From NCBI GenBank assembly GCA_028285285.1, contig JANQPW010000374.1:1-13417 (forward strand): 13,417 bases of DNA. The letters run 5' to 3'. This document shows positions 1-6,729 of the stretch, one piece after another. Positions within the stretch are counted from its first letter, which is position 1; the number at the start of each line of letters is the position of its first letter. The DNA comes from Silvanigrellales bacterium. Lineage in GTDB: Bacteria > Bdellovibrionota_B > Oligoflexia > Silvanigrellales > Silvanigrellaceae. The notes under the pieces were generated by a model that saw nothing but the letters and a program-made list of their open reading frames with translations, was not told where the DNA came from and did not search any database. Both the position numbers and the translations under genes were made by a program.

Positions 1-735
1 AGGTTCTTGCTGCAGGAGGGCGGTCAGAGATTGCGGCGATGAGCTGCGGGGCTGCATCCAATGCAAGGCTTGTTCTTCATTCAAGATCACGGGGCAGCGG
101 TCGTGCCCTGCTGTGGCAATCTCTGGCGGAGGATCACGTGTGATGATGGCAAAGCCAAACTTTTCTTCACCGTTTTCAACGCGGCGGTTGAAGATCACCG
201 GAACGGAAAGAAGATTTTGGTTCCCGGCATTGAACTCAATGACGATCTTTCGTTCTGGCGCGGCCTTCAGTTCTGTCTTTGTGGGTTTGTAGGCCTTTCC
301 CGCTGCGAGGATGCGCTTTTTTCGCGCCAGGCGCTGGCGCTCAAATTCTTCTTCAATTTCCGCAAGGGAGACACAGCCTGTGTTCAAAAGGTCTTTCACA
401 GCAACCCATTCAAAAAAACCGCTGAGAGTGACCACTCCATGCCCCTGCAAAAAGGCAGACTGCCAAAACGGGGACCGAATGTTGTCGGCACGAGCGTTGA
501 ATGAGCTATACTTTTTTGGCATGTTTTCAGGCATAAAAGTGCCGTACCGCATAGGTCGCACGCGGGGTTCAGTGTTTTCGAAGAAGGCAATGGCTGCTCG
601 GTGGGTGAGGGGGAAAATGCGCTCATCTTCCGCTCCGTCCCTGCCCCACACATCTTCCTCCGTGATTTGGGAGAGAGTCTTGATGCGAAGTTTGAACTCC
701 TTGGCCTTCTGTTTCACTCGAGCGCTGTAACACAT
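1..735 (-). CDS. SRAP domain protein (SOS response-associated peptidase / HMCES-YedK family), C-terminus beyond window
   Basis: The frame is open from an ATG at 735 to the left edge (245 codons visible, no stop). The protein begins MCYSA, the usual start of one SRAP subgroup, which puts the catalytic Cys at position 2 once Met is removed. Further SRAP landmarks are FNARAD with Asn80 and Arg82, GFFEW with Glu109, and FAIITRDPPPE followed by GHDRCPVIL with His211. Family knowledge: SRAP proteins bind single-stranded DNA and link Cys2 covalently to abasic sites, shielding them. A charged stretch (about 126-164, EIEEEFERQRLARKK and onward) is inserted between the Glu and His motifs. The frame stays open upstream to another ATG at 852, giving a 39-residue extension, but that would bury the catalytic Cys, so 735 is preferred. 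No strong Shine-Dalgarno is seen. The gene is divergent from the ATPase across a palindrome. Confidence 0.9.
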   Translation of the reverse strand, partial: MCYSARVKQKAKEFKLRIKTLSQITEEDVWGRDGAEDERIFPLTHRAAIAFFENTEPRVRPMRYGTFMPENMPKKYSSFNARADNIRSPFWQSAFLQGHGVVTLSGFFEWVAVKDLLNTGCVSLAEIEEEFERQRLARKKRILAAGKAYKPTKTELKAAPERKIVIEFNAGNQNLLSVPVIFNRRVENGEEKFGFAIITRDPPPEIATAGHDRCPVILNEEQALHWMQPRSSSPQSLTALLQQEP

Positions 736-848
736 CTCACGTTCATCCACGGTTTGGTTTCGGCAGGGAGATTTCTGCTCAGCAGTGTACTGCGGCTGTG
801 CTTTGGAGCAAGAGCCTGCTTTGTTTTCAGCTTGTTTTAGAAGCAACT

Positions 849-887
849 CCATTGTAAATTTGCAGTTCAACTGCAAATTTACAATGG
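849..887. promoter_or_regulatory. Perfect 39-bp palindrome, probable operator between divergent SRAP and ATPase genes
   Basis: Positions 849-867 are the exact reverse complement of 869-887, with a single C at 868 as centre. Each arm holds a near-palindromic 12-mer, TGTAAATTTGCA on the left and TGCAAATTTACA on the right, so the element looks like two operator half-sites arranged as a mirror pair. It ends 6 nt before the ATPase ATG at 894 and 113 nt from the SRAP start. It has no T-tract, so it is not an intrinsic terminator. Binding by a dimeric or tetrameric regulator, perhaps the ATPase's own winged-helix region, is inference. Confidence 0.7.
880..885 (+). promoter_or_regulatory. Possible -10 element (TACAAT) for the ATPase gene, implying a leaderless transcript
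   Basis: TACAAT differs from the TATAAT consensus at one base and ends 8 nt before the ATG at 894. Transcription would therefore start at about 892-894, at the start codon itself. This agrees with the lack of any Shine-Dalgarno before that ATG. No convincing -35 hexamer is seen 16-18 bp upstream. The palindrome puts the same hexamer on the opposite strand at 856-851, facing the SRAP gene. Confidence 0.35.
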
Positions 888-893
888 TTTGAT

Positions 894-2045
894 ATGATTC
901 CCCGTAAAATGCTTGAAGAGTTAAGGAAATCGGCTAGCGAGTATCGTGTGGTCACATTGATTGGGCCGCGTCAGGCCGGTAAATCAACTCTGGTTCGCCA
1001 TGCTTTTCCAGATTATCGGAGTGTGTCGCTGGAGGATCCCGACGTGCGAGAACTGGCGAGCACTGATCCGAGAGGATTCCTCAATACCTATGATTGTTTT
1101 GTTATCATTGATGAAATTCAGCGAGTTCCATCTCTTCTTTCCTATCTGCAAACCAAAGTCGACAACGATCCTATTCCCGGCAGTTTCATTCTGACCGGCA
1201 GCCATCAGCTTGAGCTTCGCGAGGCAGTCGGACAATCCCTTGCCGGCCGGACCGCACTTCTCACTTTATTGCCTCTGTCGAGTGAGGAAGTCACAGTGAC
1301 TGATGTGTATGAGCAAATTTGGCAGGGAATGATGCCGGCTGTGCATGCACAAAAGCTTCGGCCAAGGGCCTTTTTTCGAAACTACTTCCAAACCTACCTC
1401 GAGCGCGACGTGAGAAAGATGATCAATCTGAAAGACAGCGTCCAGTTCGAGAAATTTGTGCGCCTCACCGCTGGCCGCGCAGGCAGCCTTGTGAATCACT
1501 CCTCTCTTGCTGGTGACGTGGGAGTGAGCGTGAACACAATCAAGGAGTGGCTTGCCATTCTCGAGGCTTCTTTTCTTTTGTTCCGGCTTCCTCCCTACTT
1601 CAACAATTTTGGGAAAAGAGTGATCAAGTCCCCAAAGATCTACTTCACTGATACAGGCTTGTTGTGCTGGCTGTTGGGCATTGAGAATTCTGACATGCTC
1701 AAACGTGATCGCATGCGTGGTCACCTCTTCGAGAACTACGTTGTGTTGGAAGCGTGGAAAGCCCGAGCTAATTGGGGGCTTGAACCACGTCTGTTCTTTT
1801 TTAGGGACAGTCAAGGAAACGAAGTTGATTTGCTGCTCGAAAAGGAAAGGCAGTTGCGCGGATTTGAGGTGAAGTCGGCAGAAACTTTTCATAAGGATTT
1901 TTGCAAAGGGCTAGACAAACTGATGGATCTTGCCGGAGCTGACTTGTCTTCGCGTGAGGTGATCTACGGAGGTGACACCTCACTCAAACTTTCAAATTGT
2001 GATGTGACTCCTGTGGCAAAAATGGATGTGAAGAGTTTTCTGTGA
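894..2045 (+). CDS. AAA+ ATPase with C-terminal DUF4143 (COG1373 family)
   Basis: This 383-residue protein has the length and layout of COG1373 ATPases. Walker A is GPRQAGKST (24-32), Walker B is FVIIDEIQ with Asp73 and Glu74, and sensor 1 is ILTGS (99-103). A winged-helix-like segment follows around 195-240 (SSLAGDVGVSVNTIKEWL). The C-terminal region carries YFTDTGLL, then NEVDLLLE and FEVKS, giving Asp312 and Glu325-x-Lys327, a PD-(D/E)XK-like arrangement typical of DUF4143. The biochemical role of the family is poorly defined. ATP-driven action on DNA, or DNA binding for autoregulation, is inference. The start at 894 is the only one possible because the frame closes at 855-857. No ribosome binding site is visible, so a leaderless mRNA is likely. 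The stop overlaps the next gene's GTG start. Confidence 0.94.
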   Translation: MIPRKMLEELRKSASEYRVVTLIGPRQAGKSTLVRHAFPDYRSVSLEDPDVRELASTDPRGFLNTYDCFVIIDEIQRVPSLLSYLQTKVDNDPIPGSFILTGSHQLELREAVGQSLAGRTALLTLLPLSSEEVTVTDVYEQIWQGMMPAVHAQKLRPRAFFRNYFQTYLERDVRKMINLKDSVQFEKFVRLTAGRAGSLVNHSSLAGDVGVSVNTIKEWLAILEASFLLFRLPPYFNNFGKRVIKSPKIYFTDTGLLCWLLGIENSDMLKRDRMRGHLFENYVVLEAWKARANWGLEPRLFFFRDSQGNEVDLLLEKERQLRGFEVKSAETFHKDFCKGLDKLMDLAGADLSSREVIYGGDTSLKLSNCDVTPVAKMDVKSFL

Positions 2046-3175
2046 GCGATGTGGGAGAGTCTGTTTTGGAGTGTGACCGGAGACACGATATTGACTGGCT
2101 CCGTGTGGCCGCTTTTTCAATTTTGATTTTTTACCACACGGGCATGCTTTTTGTGACCTGGGATTGGCACATCAAAGACCCACAGGCGAGCCAACTGTTT
2201 GAGCCGGTCATGCTCTTTGTGAACCAGTGGCGGCTTCCGCTGCTGTTTTTCATTTCAGGACTAGGAACGAGCTTTTCTTTGAGAAGGAGGACTGCGCCTG
2301 GATTTCTGAGGGAGCGAAGCACGAGGCTGCTCCTCCCGCTGGTTGTGGGAATTCTGTTCGTGGTCCCACCTCAAGTTTTCGTTGAACGGCAGCTCCAGGG
2401 TCAGGCCTTGAGCTTTCTCGAGTTTTATCCACACTTTTTCTCGGGTATTTACCCTGAAGGAAACTTCAGTTGGCATCACCTTTGGTTTCTTCCCTACCTT
2501 TTTGTGTTTTCTGTGATTCTTATTCCCTTTGCGTTACTGAGTAAAAGCTCTCTTGAAGCCTTTAGGCGGCACATGTCTCGCCCTATTCCCGTGCTTCTTC
2601 TCTTTCTTCCCGTGGCTATGTCAGAGATCGCCCTTCGGCCTCACTGGCCCAGCAAGCACAACCTGCTCGGAGACTGGGCAAATTTCTGCAGTTACTTTTT
2701 TATCTTTCTAATGGGCTTCGTGATCTCAACAGACAAGAACATCTGGCGGTCTATTGTACGCATGCGGTGGTTTGCACTTAGTGGTGGGGTCGCTCTCTTT
2801 AGCTCCATGAATCTTTTTTTCTTAGGGAGGGAAGGACCCTTTGAAGCAACGGAGGTTGCAGTTTACCGCTTTGTGCGAGCGGCAAACATGTGGTGTTGGG
2901 TTTTGGCCTGTTTGGGTTTTGCAAGTGTGCACCTCAACCGACCAAGTCGTTGGATTGGCTATGCAAACGCTGCGGTCTATCCCTTCTACATTCTGCATCA
3001 GATGTTCATCATTTTGTGGGCACACCAGCTGCTGGATTGGTCAGCCCATCCCATGATGAAGCTTCTTGTTGTTACGGCACTGACTTTTTGTAGTTGCTTT
3101 GTTCTCTACGAGGCCCTTATTCGTCGTGTGAGTTTTTTGAGACCCTGTTTCGGTCTTAAGACCGGTAGTTTGTGA
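2042..3175 (+). CDS. Acyltransferase 3 family integral membrane protein (OafA/OafB/MdoC-like)
   Basis: The protein has 377 residues and about ten hydrophobic segments, as in the acyltransferase-3 family, which moves acyl groups (often acetyl or succinyl) onto surface glycans at the inner membrane. The N-terminus reads DIDWLRVAAFSILIFYHTG, with His32 at the place of the conserved catalytic His. Other family signatures are WRLPLLFFISG (63-73), the arginine-rich SLRRR loop (79-83), HHLWFLPYL (145-153) and the C-terminal AVYPFYILHQMFI. The GTG start overlaps the ATPase stop (GTGA), so translation is probably coupled. No strong Shine-Dalgarno precedes it. The substrate cannot be told from sequence. 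A link to surface polysaccharide would fit the surface genes downstream, but that is inference. Confidence 0.92.
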   Translation: MSDVGESVLECDRRHDIDWLRVAAFSILIFYHTGMLFVTWDWHIKDPQASQLFEPVMLFVNQWRLPLLFFISGLGTSFSLRRRTAPGFLRERSTRLLLPLVVGILFVVPPQVFVERQLQGQALSFLEFYPHFFSGIYPEGNFSWHHLWFLPYLFVFSVILIPFALLSKSSLEAFRRHMSRPIPVLLLFLPVAMSEIALRPHWPSKHNLLGDWANFCSYFFIFLMGFVISTDKNIWRSIVRMRWFALSGGVALFSSMNLFFLGREGPFEATEVAVYRFVRAANMWCWVLACLGFASVHLNRPSRWIGYANAAVYPFYILHQMFIILWAHQLLDWSAHPMMKLLVVTALTFCSCFVLYEALIRRVSFLRPCFGLKTGSL

Positions 3176-3316
3176 AAGCTTTTGTCAATTGCACTCCCAG
3201 CCTTCGATCAATTGTGGTGAACTTTTCTTTGTGGAGGTTTCCGTGAATGGCGAGGCAAAACGAGGGGATCAGCTTTTCTCATTTCGCCCACGAATCACAC
3301 CAGACTGAGCCTTCGT

Positions 3317-5356
3317 TTAGAGTTGTGAGGTGATGCTCGCGGTGATCTCAGGCCTTTCGCTTCCTTCGCCAGTGGTTAGGGGAAGGGTCCACGAATAGCC
3401 TCCTCCTAGGCTGGCGATCAGCCAAGGGTCTGGTCTCCAGCTGAGTTGGGCGGAAGGTCCGACGCTCACCTCTTGTTCGAATGAGCTGGCGTCTTCTTCC
3501 CACTGCGAGCCCGTCCATTCCAAGGTCCACCCTGAGCTCAAAGTGAGCCTCTGGAGCAGGTGCAGCGGAATCTCCTGACTGATGCGGGCAAGCAACCTGG
3601 GTAGGGATTCATTGAATCCGAGGTCGATATCTTGCCGAAGCGACAGCCTGTTGGAGAGTGTGAGGTTCCCACCCAGAGAAAGGGGAAAGCGGAATTTTTC
3701 TTGAAGTCTCAGAAAAAAAGGAACTGAGCCTGCTGCGGAAGCGTGGGCTCCCAAACCGAGCTCGAGCTTTTGAATCCTCATTCCAGACGAGACGGAAATC
3801 ACAGATGGGGTGTTTCCCAGCAGCTGCATTTCGAAGCGCACCGGAACTGAGTTCACAAAGCTTTTGTCACCAAGGTGTTTTCTGTACTCGAGGCCAAAGA
3901 GCGAAAAGTCGATGTTTGAAAAGCGGCTTTCTGTGTGGACGGCCGCCGTTGCATCAATCCCTAGTTCACCTCTGTGAGGGTAGGAGCCATGGAGAAAGTA
4001 ACCAATTCGAGCTCCGCCCAGAACGCGTTGTGCTGCTGTCCCTGAGTATTCTGGCGGAACTTCGTTTTCCGGAAGAAAGAGGGGGTTGCCGTCGTACTGG
4101 TAGGCTAAAAAGTAGAGTTGGCTCAATCTTTTTTCTGTTTTAAGCTCATTGAGCACCTGCCTCATTGCGTTTCTTCGATCTTGTCTGAGGTTTGCGTCCC
4201 ATAAAGCGCGGGTGGCATATCGCAGTGTGCTCGTGTTGTTCTTGAGTCCAGTGGCCGCAAGTGCGCGAAGTGCGTCGGAGCGCCCCGAAAAGGGCCCTTG
4301 GTGTCGGAGCCATCCGGATGGAGCTCGGCGGAGCAGGCTTTGGCCAACTGAGAATTTCCCTTTTGAGAGAGCATCTTCCGCAAGGCCCAACCTGCAGAGC
4401 ACGGCATCCCGATCTTTTTGCAGTTGATCTTTCCATATCTTGAGAGATTCTTTTTGTTTGAGGAGAGCCCTCTTGGCAAAACCGGATCCACAGATGCCAT
4501 GTGACCAGGCTGTCTCTTCGGTGAATGCGCTTGCCAAAAAGAGTGCCTCAACGGCTTGTCCGTCTTTCAAGAGCTGTGACATCAGCTCATCTTTTTGCGG
4601 AGAAAGAGCTTTTTTCTTGTCGGATCCGATCTCCTGCTCGTTCCATTCGGGAAGGAAATTCTGCTTGAGATCCTGGAGCTCACGGGCGTAGAGTTTTCGG
4701 AGATTCTTCTGCTCGCTTTTCATGAGCTTGTTTGGGAGCTTCTTTGAAGCTTGCACAGCACTCTCTCCTGGCTTCCAAATTTGACCTGAAGACATGGGAT
4801 AAACCTCACCAGAGTTCAGGTCTTCGAGGAGGATTTGCCCTGAAAGCACCACAACACGACTTGATCTTTGGTAAGACTCAACAACAATGTGTGATCTCTC
4901 TTCCGGAACTATGGTGTAGCCCTTTCCAACGATCATATGGGAAGAGGCATACCTTCTCGTTCCATCGCCCTTCGAAATACTCCCGAAACTGGAAAATCTC
5001 ATGGAACCTTGAATGAGTTGAATGACATCAAGCTCTCCTTCAACCTCAAGGCGGAGCTTGGATTGCCGGTCGAGTCTTATATTCCATGCGTGTTTGCGAC
5101 TGGCCCAAATGCGAATTCCTTTGCGGGTCACAAGTGAACGCGACCGATCGCGCTGAACTTTCACTCGCTGAGCGCGTTTCCCCGAGTTGTCAAGAACTCT
5201 ATTTTGATCTCCCAATCGGTTTTTGAGCTGAACCTTTTTTCCAAGTCCCTCGGTCCAAATCTCCCAGTGGTTTCCAGCAACCGGGGTGTCACTTGGTGTG
5301 TCTGCCGATTTCTGCGCCATTACTGGAGTGGAATGGAGTGCTGCAATGAATGTCAA
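3317..5356 (-). CDS. FecR-like domain protein with helical middle and predicted C-terminal outer-membrane beta-barrel
   Basis: This 679-residue exported protein has three zones. Residues 35-200 are beta-rich and FecR-like (VEGELDVIQLIQGSMRF, VVVLSGQILLEDL, SSGQIWKPGE). Residues 205-415 are helical and charged, resembling TPR-like repeats (AVEALFLASAF, DALRALAATGL). Residues 440-679 show alternating amphipathic strands ending ITASITSQL, like a 10-12-strand barrel, although the last residue is Leu rather than the usual Phe or Tyr. The start given is TTG at 5356, with AGGAAG 10 nt upstream. It yields a very short signal peptide lacking a basic residue, cleaved after VMA. An in-frame ATC at 5383 with an excellent AGGGGAG site would give a much better signal peptide. 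The gene is divergent from another FecR gene. A FecI sigma factor is absent, so anti-sigma function is unlikely. Anchoring to envelope polysaccharide is a guess. Confidence 0.82.
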   Translation of the reverse strand: MTFIAALHSTPVMAQKSADTPSDTPVAGNHWEIWTEGLGKKVQLKNRLGDQNRVLDNSGKRAQRVKVQRDRSRSLVTRKGIRIWASRKHAWNIRLDRQSKLRLEVEGELDVIQLIQGSMRFSSFGSISKGDGTRRYASSHMIVGKGYTIVPEERSHIVVESYQRSSRVVVLSGQILLEDLNSGEVYPMSSGQIWKPGESAVQASKKLPNKLMKSEQKNLRKLYARELQDLKQNFLPEWNEQEIGSDKKKALSPQKDELMSQLLKDGQAVEALFLASAFTEETAWSHGICGSGFAKRALLKQKESLKIWKDQLQKDRDAVLCRLGLAEDALSKGKFSVGQSLLRRAPSGWLRHQGPFSGRSDALRALAATGLKNNTSTLRYATRALWDANLRQDRRNAMRQVLNELKTEKRLSQLYFLAYQYDGNPLFLPENEVPPEYSGTAAQRVLGGARIGYFLHGSYPHRGELGIDATAAVHTESRFSNIDFSLFGLEYRKHLGDKSFVNSVPVRFEMQLLGNTPSVISVSSGMRIQKLELGLGAHASAAGSVPFFLRLQEKFRFPLSLGGNLTLSNRLSLRQDIDLGFNESLPRLLARISQEIPLHLLQRLTLSSGWTLEWTGSQWEEDASSFEQEVSVGPSAQLSWRPDPWLIASLGGGYSWTLPLTTGEGSERPEITASITSQL

Positions 5357-5390
5357 GAAACTGAGTCTTCCTAGAAAGCTGATGCGGTTT

Positions 5391-5397
5391 CTCCCCT
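5391..5397 (-). promoter_or_regulatory. Strong Shine-Dalgarno (AGGGGAG) facing the barrel-FecR gene
   Basis: Read on the minus strand, AGGGGAG lies 7 nt before an in-frame ATC (5383-5381). No ATG or GTG follows at a usable distance in this frame. The annotated TTG at 5356 is 34 nt away, with its own weaker AGGAAG (5372-5367). The site either supports an unusual AUC start or is fortuitous. Confidence 0.4.
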
Positions 5398-5430
5398 AGA
5401 ATTGATCATGTTCGGTGGTTTGTAGAATTT

Positions 5431-5435
5431 GGGAG
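5431..5435 (+). promoter_or_regulatory. Ribosome binding site deciding the start of the FecR-domain protein
   Basis: GGGAG stands 5 nt before the ATG at 5441. This favours that start over the in-frame TTG at 5429, which would place the site inside the coding sequence. Confidence 0.65.
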
Positions 5436-5440
5436 TTTTA

Positions 5441-6727
5441 ATGAACCTCTTGACGTTACTAAAGATAGTTGGGTTTTTGCTTCTTTGCAGCTCGCTTCCT
5501 GCAGAAAGTGATTTGAATTTGACAGGGGAGAGAACGGATGGCCGGTTCTTTTTAGCTGCAATGGCAAATACCAACAAAAAGGCCGGGGTTTCTGATAACA
5601 AGGCCAAGAAGGCGAGACCAATTGGTCGATTTGCCGCAATGGTTGGAAAAGTGACGGTTATCAGGGGAAATTCGAGAATCTCTGCCAAAAAAGGAATGAC
5701 TGTGTTTGAACAAGATCGGGTTGTGACCGGGCCGAAGTCCTTTGCACGACTCCTTCTCGAAGGTAACGAAAGCTTGACCGTCATGTCAGGGTCAGAGATT
5801 CATCTTGAGAAGCAAGGGTTTCGTAAGGGGAAACTTGAGTCAGTTAAGAATCTTATTAAGGGAAAACTTCACTTTTTCACAAAACCCCGATCAGAGAAAC
5901 CGAGTGTGACCATTAAGACTCCCAATGCTGTGATGGGTGTTCGAGGAACCAGCGGCTTTGTGAGGCTCACGAGCAAGGCAGAGACTCTTTTGTTTGTTTT
6001 AAGCGGTAAAGTCTCCTTCTCAAATTTATTTGGCTCAGCAAAACCAATCAACCTCCAAGCAGGTTTTATGTCACTTGTTAAAAACAATGATTCACCAACT
6101 CCTCCTAATCGCTTTGACCCAAAACGGATCAACGAGCTTGGAGAAGCCGAATCGGCCCTGAAGGTGCCAGTGGACACAGCCCAGCAAAATTCGACGATTG
6201 AAAAGCTTCCGGAGGCAGGTGATGACAGCAGTGGAAATCAAGGTCAGCCGTCAGAAGAGAAGAAACAACCCAAGAACCCCGATAAGAAGCCCAGTTCCGG
6301 CTCTCCTTCCCAAACGAAGCGCGGCAAAAAGTCACGCATTGAAGAGCTCCGCGGGAGTAATGCGACGGTTCAAGCGCGACCCGCGGACGCGCTCCCCGAT
6401 CCCCAGAAAGCTGGAGAAGAGCGCTCTCCTCGTCGCACTGGAGCAAAGCCCATTCGCCCCAGTGAATTGACGGGCGCTGGTTCGTCAGGAGCCGATGGTG
6501 AGGGCGGAGTGCCTGTTGGTGGGGAAGGTCCTTCCCAAACCAGTGGTTCTGGCGAGCCAGGCACAGACCGCGCACCGGAGGTGGAAATTCAGGGAGCTTC
6601 TTCTATTAATGAGTTTCTGGAGGGCTCGTCTTCTACCCTTAAAGAAACAATTAAAGAAGAGGGAGGGAGCGAGTTAAAGAGACGACCCAAGAAGCGGGAA
6701 ATTCGGATTGAGCTGCCACAAAAGTAG
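5441..6727 (+). CDS. Secreted FecR domain-containing protein with long disordered tail
   Basis: From the ATG at 5441 the protein has 428 residues. Residues 1-21 form a signal peptide (MNLLTLLKIVGFLLLCSSLPA). Residues 64-212 form a FecR domain, with GKVTVIRG, DRVVTGPKSFARLLL, the near-invariant TPNAVMGVRGTSG (160-172) and LFVLSGKVSFSN. Residues 215-385 are rich in Pro, Ser, Gly, Glu and Lys and look disordered. The last 25 residues are strongly charged (ELKRRPKKREIRIEL). Proteins of this type in spirochaetes and predatory deltaproteobacteria are periplasmic or surface proteins. They are not anti-sigma regulators, and there is no transmembrane anti-sigma part or sigma gene here. The gene is divergent from the other FecR-like gene and ends 2 nt from the convergent lipoprotein gene. 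Its function is unknown. Confidence 0.88.
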   Translation: MNLLTLLKIVGFLLLCSSLPAESDLNLTGERTDGRFFLAAMANTNKKAGVSDNKAKKARPIGRFAAMVGKVTVIRGNSRISAKKGMTVFEQDRVVTGPKSFARLLLEGNESLTVMSGSEIHLEKQGFRKGKLESVKNLIKGKLHFFTKPRSEKPSVTIKTPNAVMGVRGTSGFVRLTSKAETLLFVLSGKVSFSNLFGSAKPINLQAGFMSLVKNNDSPTPPNRFDPKRINELGEAESALKVPVDTAQQNSTIEKLPEAGDDSSGNQGQPSEEKKQPKNPDKKPSSGSPSQTKRGKKSRIEELRGSNATVQARPADALPDPQKAGEERSPRRTGAKPIRPSELTGAGSSGADGEGGVPVGGEGPSQTSGSGEPGTDRAPEVEIQGASSINEFLEGSSSTLKETIKEEGGSELKRRPKKREIRIELPQK

Positions 6728-6729
6728 TT

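Noticed and set aside
61..840. Plus-strand open frames of 79-147 codons
   Set aside because: They are antisense to the SRAP gene, whose conserved motifs fix the coding strand, and their translations show no recognisable domain.
849..887. Palindrome as a CRISPR-type repeat, recombination site or terminator
   Set aside because: It occurs once, has no spacers or nearby recombinase, and has no T-tract. Its place at the start codon fits an operator best.
3151..3164. Palindrome CGGTCTTAAGACCG as a terminator
   Set aside because: It lies inside the acyltransferase coding end, has only a short stem with no loop, and is not followed by a T-tract.
3176..3316. Small gene, RNA or terminator between the convergent acyltransferase and barrel-FecR genes
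   Set aside because: Only a 7-bp direct repeat (TCAATTG at 3185 and 3208) was seen. There is no stable hairpin with a T-run and no coding frame with a ribosome site.
3317..6727. FecR proteins as part of a FecIR iron-signalling system
   Set aside because: No ECF sigma factor or TonB-dependent receptor is in the window, and both proteins have cleavable signal peptides rather than an anti-sigma membrane layout.
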